In this document: positions 60,510 to 64,000 of the stretch, piece by piece | Position numbering within the stretch: the stretch's first letter is position 1 | Layout of the letters: every line of letters starts with the position of its first letter | NCBI GenBank assembly: GCA_000378025.1 | Contig: KB899087.1 | Span: 682,001 to 746,000, forward strand | Reading direction: 5' to 3' | Origin: Xanthobacteraceae bacterium 501b | Lineage (GTDB): Bacteria; Pseudomonadota; Alphaproteobacteria; Rhizobiales; Xanthobacteraceae | DNA: 64,000 nucleotides | The notes under the pieces: model-generated | Told to the model about the DNA's origin: nothing | The model's database searches: none | Seen by the model: the letters and a program-made list of their open reading frames with translations, nothing else | Position numbers and translations under genes: made by a program

Positions 60510-61865
60510 ATGCAGGTCACCGAACTCCTCGCCGAAGGTCTCAAGCGCGAATATCGCGTGGTGCTGCCGGCCGCCGAACTTGACGCCAAGGCCAATGCGC
60601 GCCTCAGCGAGCTCAAGGACAAGGTCCGCCTCAACGGCTTCCGCCCCGGCAAGGTGCCGGTCGCCCATCTCAAGCGCATGTACGGCAAGTCCGTGCTGGC
60701 CGAGGTGATCGACCAGGCGGTGAACGAGGCCAATACCAAGATCATCGAGGATAACGGCTTCAAGCTCGCCATGCAGCCCAAGGTCGAGCTGCCGCAGGAC
60801 GAGGCGGCGGTCAACGAGGTGATCGAGGGCAAGGCCGACCTGTCCTTCACCGTGAATCTCGAAGTGCTGCCGGCGATCACGCTCGGCGACTTCAAGAGCA
60901 TCAGCCTCGACAAGCCGGTGCTGGCCGTGTCCGAGGAAGAGGTCGAGGAGACCGTCAAGCGGATCGCCGAGGCCAACCGCCCCTATGCCGCCAAGCCTGA
61001 CGGCACCGCCGAGAATGGCGACCGCGTCACCCTGTCCTTCGTCGGCTCGATCGACGGCGAAGTGTTCGAGGGCGGTTCGGGCGAGGACGTGCCGCTGGTG
61101 CTCGGCTCCAACAGCTTCATCCCCGGCTTCGAGGAGCAGCTCGTCGGCATCAAGGAAGACGAGACCCGCACCGTCAATGTGACCTTCCCCGAGGCCTACC
61201 AGGCGGCCCATCTGGCCGGCAAGGCGGCCGCGTTCGAGGTGACGGCGAAGATGATCGAATCGCCGACCGAGATGGAAATCGGCGACGAGTTCGCCAAGAC
61301 GCTCGGCATGGACAGCCTTGAGGCGCTCAAGGAGCAGGTGAAGAGCCGCATCGCCCAGGAGCACAACGCGCAGAGCCGCAACAAGGCCAAGCGCCGCCTG
61401 CTCGACGCGCTGGACGGGCTGCACCAGTTCGACGTTCCCCCGACGCTGGCCCAGCAGGAATTCGACGGCATCTGGGGCTCGGTGACGGCCGAGATGGCCA
61501 CCCAGAACAAGACCTTCGCCGACGAGGACACGACCGAGGAAGCCGCCCGCGCCGACTACCAGAAGATCGCCGAGCGCCGCGTGCGCCTCGGGCTGGTGCT
61601 TGCGGAAATCGGTGAGAAGAACAACATTCAGGTGACGGACGACGAAGTGACCCGCGCCGTCGTCGAGCGTGCCCGCCAGTTCCCCGGGCAGGAGCAGCAG
61701 GTGTGGGAGTTCTACCGCAAGAACGCCCAGGCTCTGGCCAGCCTGCGCGCGCCGATTTTCGAGGAGAAGGTGGTCGACTATCTGCTCGAACTCGCCACGG
61801 TCAATGAAGTCCCCGTCTCGCGCGAGGAACTCTACGCCGAGGACGAGGACACCAAGGCGGCCTGA
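60510..61865 (+). CDS. tig: Trigger factor (ribosome-associated chaperone, peptidyl-prolyl isomerase)
   Basis: Cotranslational chaperone binding ribosomal protein L23 at the exit tunnel, 451 residues. It has the N-terminal ribosome-binding domain with the signature FRPGKVP (GFRPGKVP, about 44-51), the FKBP-type isomerase domain (about 165-240: [37 protein letters not shown]) and the helical C-terminal arms. The start ATG 60510 gives the family-typical [15 protein letters not shown]. The tig-clpP-clpX order is the common bacterial arrangement. Confidence 0.97.
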   Translation: MQVTELLAEGLKREYRVVLPAAELDAKANARLSELKDKVRLNGFRPGKVPVAHLKRMYGKSVLAEVIDQAVNEANTKIIEDNGFKLAMQPKVELPQDEAAVNEVIEGKADLSFTVNLEVLPAITLGDFKSISLDKPVLAVSEEEVEETVKRIAEANRPYAAKPDGTAENGDRVTLSFVGSIDGEVFEGGSGEDVPLVLGSNSFIPGFEEQLVGIKEDETRTVNVTFPEAYQAAHLAGKAAAFEVTAKMIESPTEMEIGDEFAKTLGMDSLEALKEQVKSRIAQEHNAQSRNKAKRRLLDALDGLHQFDVPPTLAQQEFDGIWGSVTAEMATQNKTFADEDTTEEAARADYQKIAERRVRLGLVLAEIGEKNNIQVTDDEVTRAVVERARQFPGQEQQVWEFYRKNAQALASLRAPIFEEKVVDYLLELATVNEVPVSREELYAEDEDTKAA

Positions 61866-62017
61866 GGCCGACGGAACTCGCGGAGTCGTGCGCTGTGCCC
61901 GGCTCCGCTGTCCGCCACTTCATCGCCGGCGGGCTGGTAGGGACGCGCTTTCCCTTTAGTGTAGGGTGGTTGGATTCGCGGGCGGCGCAGGCGCGCCGGA
62001 CCGCCGAGGATCGAAAT

Positions 62018-62650
62018 ATGCGTGACCCGATTGATACCTTGAACAACTACCTGGTCCCGATGGTTGTCGAACAGACCAACCGGGGCGAGCGTTCCTACGA
62101 CATTTATTCCCGGCTCCTGAAGGAGCGCATCATTTTCCTGACCGGCCCGGTCGAGGACGGCATGGCGACCCTCATGGTCGCCCAGCTGCTGTTCCTCGAA
62201 GCGGAGAATCCGAAGAAGGAAATCTCGATGTACATCAACTCCCCGGGCGGGGTGGTGACGTCGGGGCTGGCGATCTACGACACGATGCAGTTCATCAAGC
62301 CGGCGGTGTCGACGCTGTGCATCGGCCAGGCGGCCTCGATGGGCTCGCTGCTGCTGACCGCCGGCGAGAAGGACATGCGCTTCGCCCTGCCCAACGCGCG
62401 AATCATGGTGCACCAGCCCTCGGGCGGCTTCCAGGGCCAGGTGACGGACATCATGCTGCACGCCAAGGAGATCATGAGCCTCAAGCAGCGGCTCAATGAG
62501 ATCTACGTGAAGCACACGGGCCAGGACATCAAGGCGGTGGAGGACGCGCTGGAGCGCGACAACTTCATGACCGCCGAGGTCGCCAAGTCCTTTGGGCTTA
62601 TCGACAAAGTGATCGACAAGCGCCCGGAAGAGGCACCGGCGAAGCCCTGA
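62018..62650 (+). CDS. clpP: ATP-dependent Clp protease proteolytic subunit
   Basis: Tetradecameric serine protease working with ClpX or ClpA, 210 residues. The catalytic triad is visible: Ser107 (GQAASMGS), His132 (MVHQPSGG) and Asp181 (LERDNFMTA). The N-terminus [20 protein letters not shown] and the start at 62018 with a GAGGA site agree with the family; the open frame upstream is not used. It is separated from clpX by 376 bp that include a hairpin, so clpX probably has its own promoter too. Substrates in this group include CtrA via CpdR. Confidence 0.97.
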   Translation: MRDPIDTLNNYLVPMVVEQTNRGERSYDIYSRLLKERIIFLTGPVEDGMATLMVAQLLFLEAENPKKEISMYINSPGGVVTSGLAIYDTMQFIKPAVSTLCIGQAASMGSLLLTAGEKDMRFALPNARIMVHQPSGGFQGQVTDIMLHAKEIMSLKQRLNEIYVKHTGQDIKAVEDALERDNFMTAEVAKSFGLIDKVIDKRPEEAPAKP

Positions 62651-62703
62651 CGGGCGTTTGCGCCGTGTTTCCGAAGCCGGGTCGGCTTCCTATATTAAGA
62701 TCG

Positions 62704-62732
62704 AAGCCCGCGCCGAATTGAAGCGCGGGCTT
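62704..62732 (+). terminator. Hairpin after clpP
   Basis: AAGCCCGCG / CGCGGGCTT, 9-bp stem with an 11-nt loop, 54 bp past the clpP stop. The T run is short, so termination may be partial. Confidence 0.5.
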
Positions 62733-63026
62733 GCATGCTTCGCGGTATCGCGCTTGCATGACTTCAGAATGAAGTGTCGCCCGGAGGTGTGACGGGGGTA
62801 CGACGAGGCCAGCGCCCATCCGCGAAGTCGGGGATGGTTCGATTGCCCGCTTGATCGTGTCGCTGCTAGCGTGCTTGGCTGTGACACCGAACAAGGACCC
62901 TTAAGTCGCTTCCTTTTGACGGCGTTTTCGAGCCGTCGCGTTTCTCCCCCCTTGGAGGCCCGCGGCGGCCGCGGGACTGGGGCGGTTCCGGGCAATGCCT
63001 GGACCGCCGAGCGGACGGAGAGACGC
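62733..63026. other. clpP-clpX spacer
   Basis: A 294-bp region with no gene; minus-strand frames here lack support. It should hold a clpX promoter and leader. CGGACGGAGAGACGC gives a GGAG-type ribosome-binding site before the clpX ATG. Confidence 0.4.

Positions 63027-64000
<974 letters not shown>

Overview
The window looks like a core-chromosome segment of a GC-rich alphaproteobacterium of the order Hyphomicrobiales (Rhizobiales). A Xanthobacteraceae-like organism fits best, but that is inferred from gene content and style, not from a marker phylogeny. The clues are tig-clpP-clpX, a CckA hybrid kinase, glnB-glnA behind a sigma-54-type promoter, TrmFO, a DksA that has lost three of four zinc cysteines, a GnnA/GnnB-like pair (associated with 2,3-diaminoglucose lipid A), and a giant apolipoprotein-like protein of the GPR/RgsE type that marks polar growers. 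I see no prophage, insertion sequence, CRISPR array or integrated island.

Layout. 1-1.8 kb: pabB-pabA (folate, minus strand, pabA cut by the window edge). 2-5.1 kb: tctC-tctB-tctA tripartite carboxylate transporter. 5.2-7.0 kb: tRNA-Lys(CTT), a small four-cysteine protein, a Gly/Ser-rich membrane-anchored protein and a transglutaminase-like protease. 7.1-9.7 kb: Old Yellow Enzyme and nicotinate phosphoribosyltransferase. 10-15.2 kb: an SH3-domain membrane protein, a GnnA/GnnB-like amino-sugar pair and the lipid II flippase MurJ. 15.4-19.8 kb: an RND efflux adaptor and pump. 20.3-26.1 kb: the giant 1915-residue polar-growth scaffold candidate. 26.5-29.8 kb: ferredoxin, YcjF- and YcjX-like proteins and a SixA-like phosphatase. 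30-35.9 kb: MipA, DksA, a FliO-like protein and CckA. 35.9-39.3 kb: pgi-pgm.

39.4-46.3 kb: a MarR regulator behind a perfect 15-bp palindrome, Dps, then a catabolic-looking run on the minus strand (two short-chain dehydrogenases, a creatininase-family amidohydrolase, two divergent ureohydrolases) with a divergent LysR regulator. 46.3-48.8 kb: trmFO translationally coupled to an unusual kinase-like/ANL-C-terminal fusion. 48.9-53.2 kb: DUF1127 protein, MetY, a LytTR membrane regulator divergent from a second MipA, and a CoA-binding protein. 53.5-56.3 kb: rplM-rpsI and an autotransporter. 56.4-60.1 kb: glnB-glnA and NAD(P)H-hydrate repair. 60.3-64 kb: tRNA-Leu(TAG), tig, clpP and clpX (cut by the window edge).

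The most interesting items are the giant 11-residue-repeat protein with an internal 4 x 29-residue tandem duplication, the kinase-like/ANL fusion lacking the ANL catalytic lysine, the uncharacterised ureohydrolase-creatininase-SDR-LysR cluster, and several well-formed palindromes (MarR upstream region, mipA leader, pgi-pgm spacer, glnB-glnA spacer, paired REP-like elements). All calls rest on reading the sequence and family knowledge; no database search was run.
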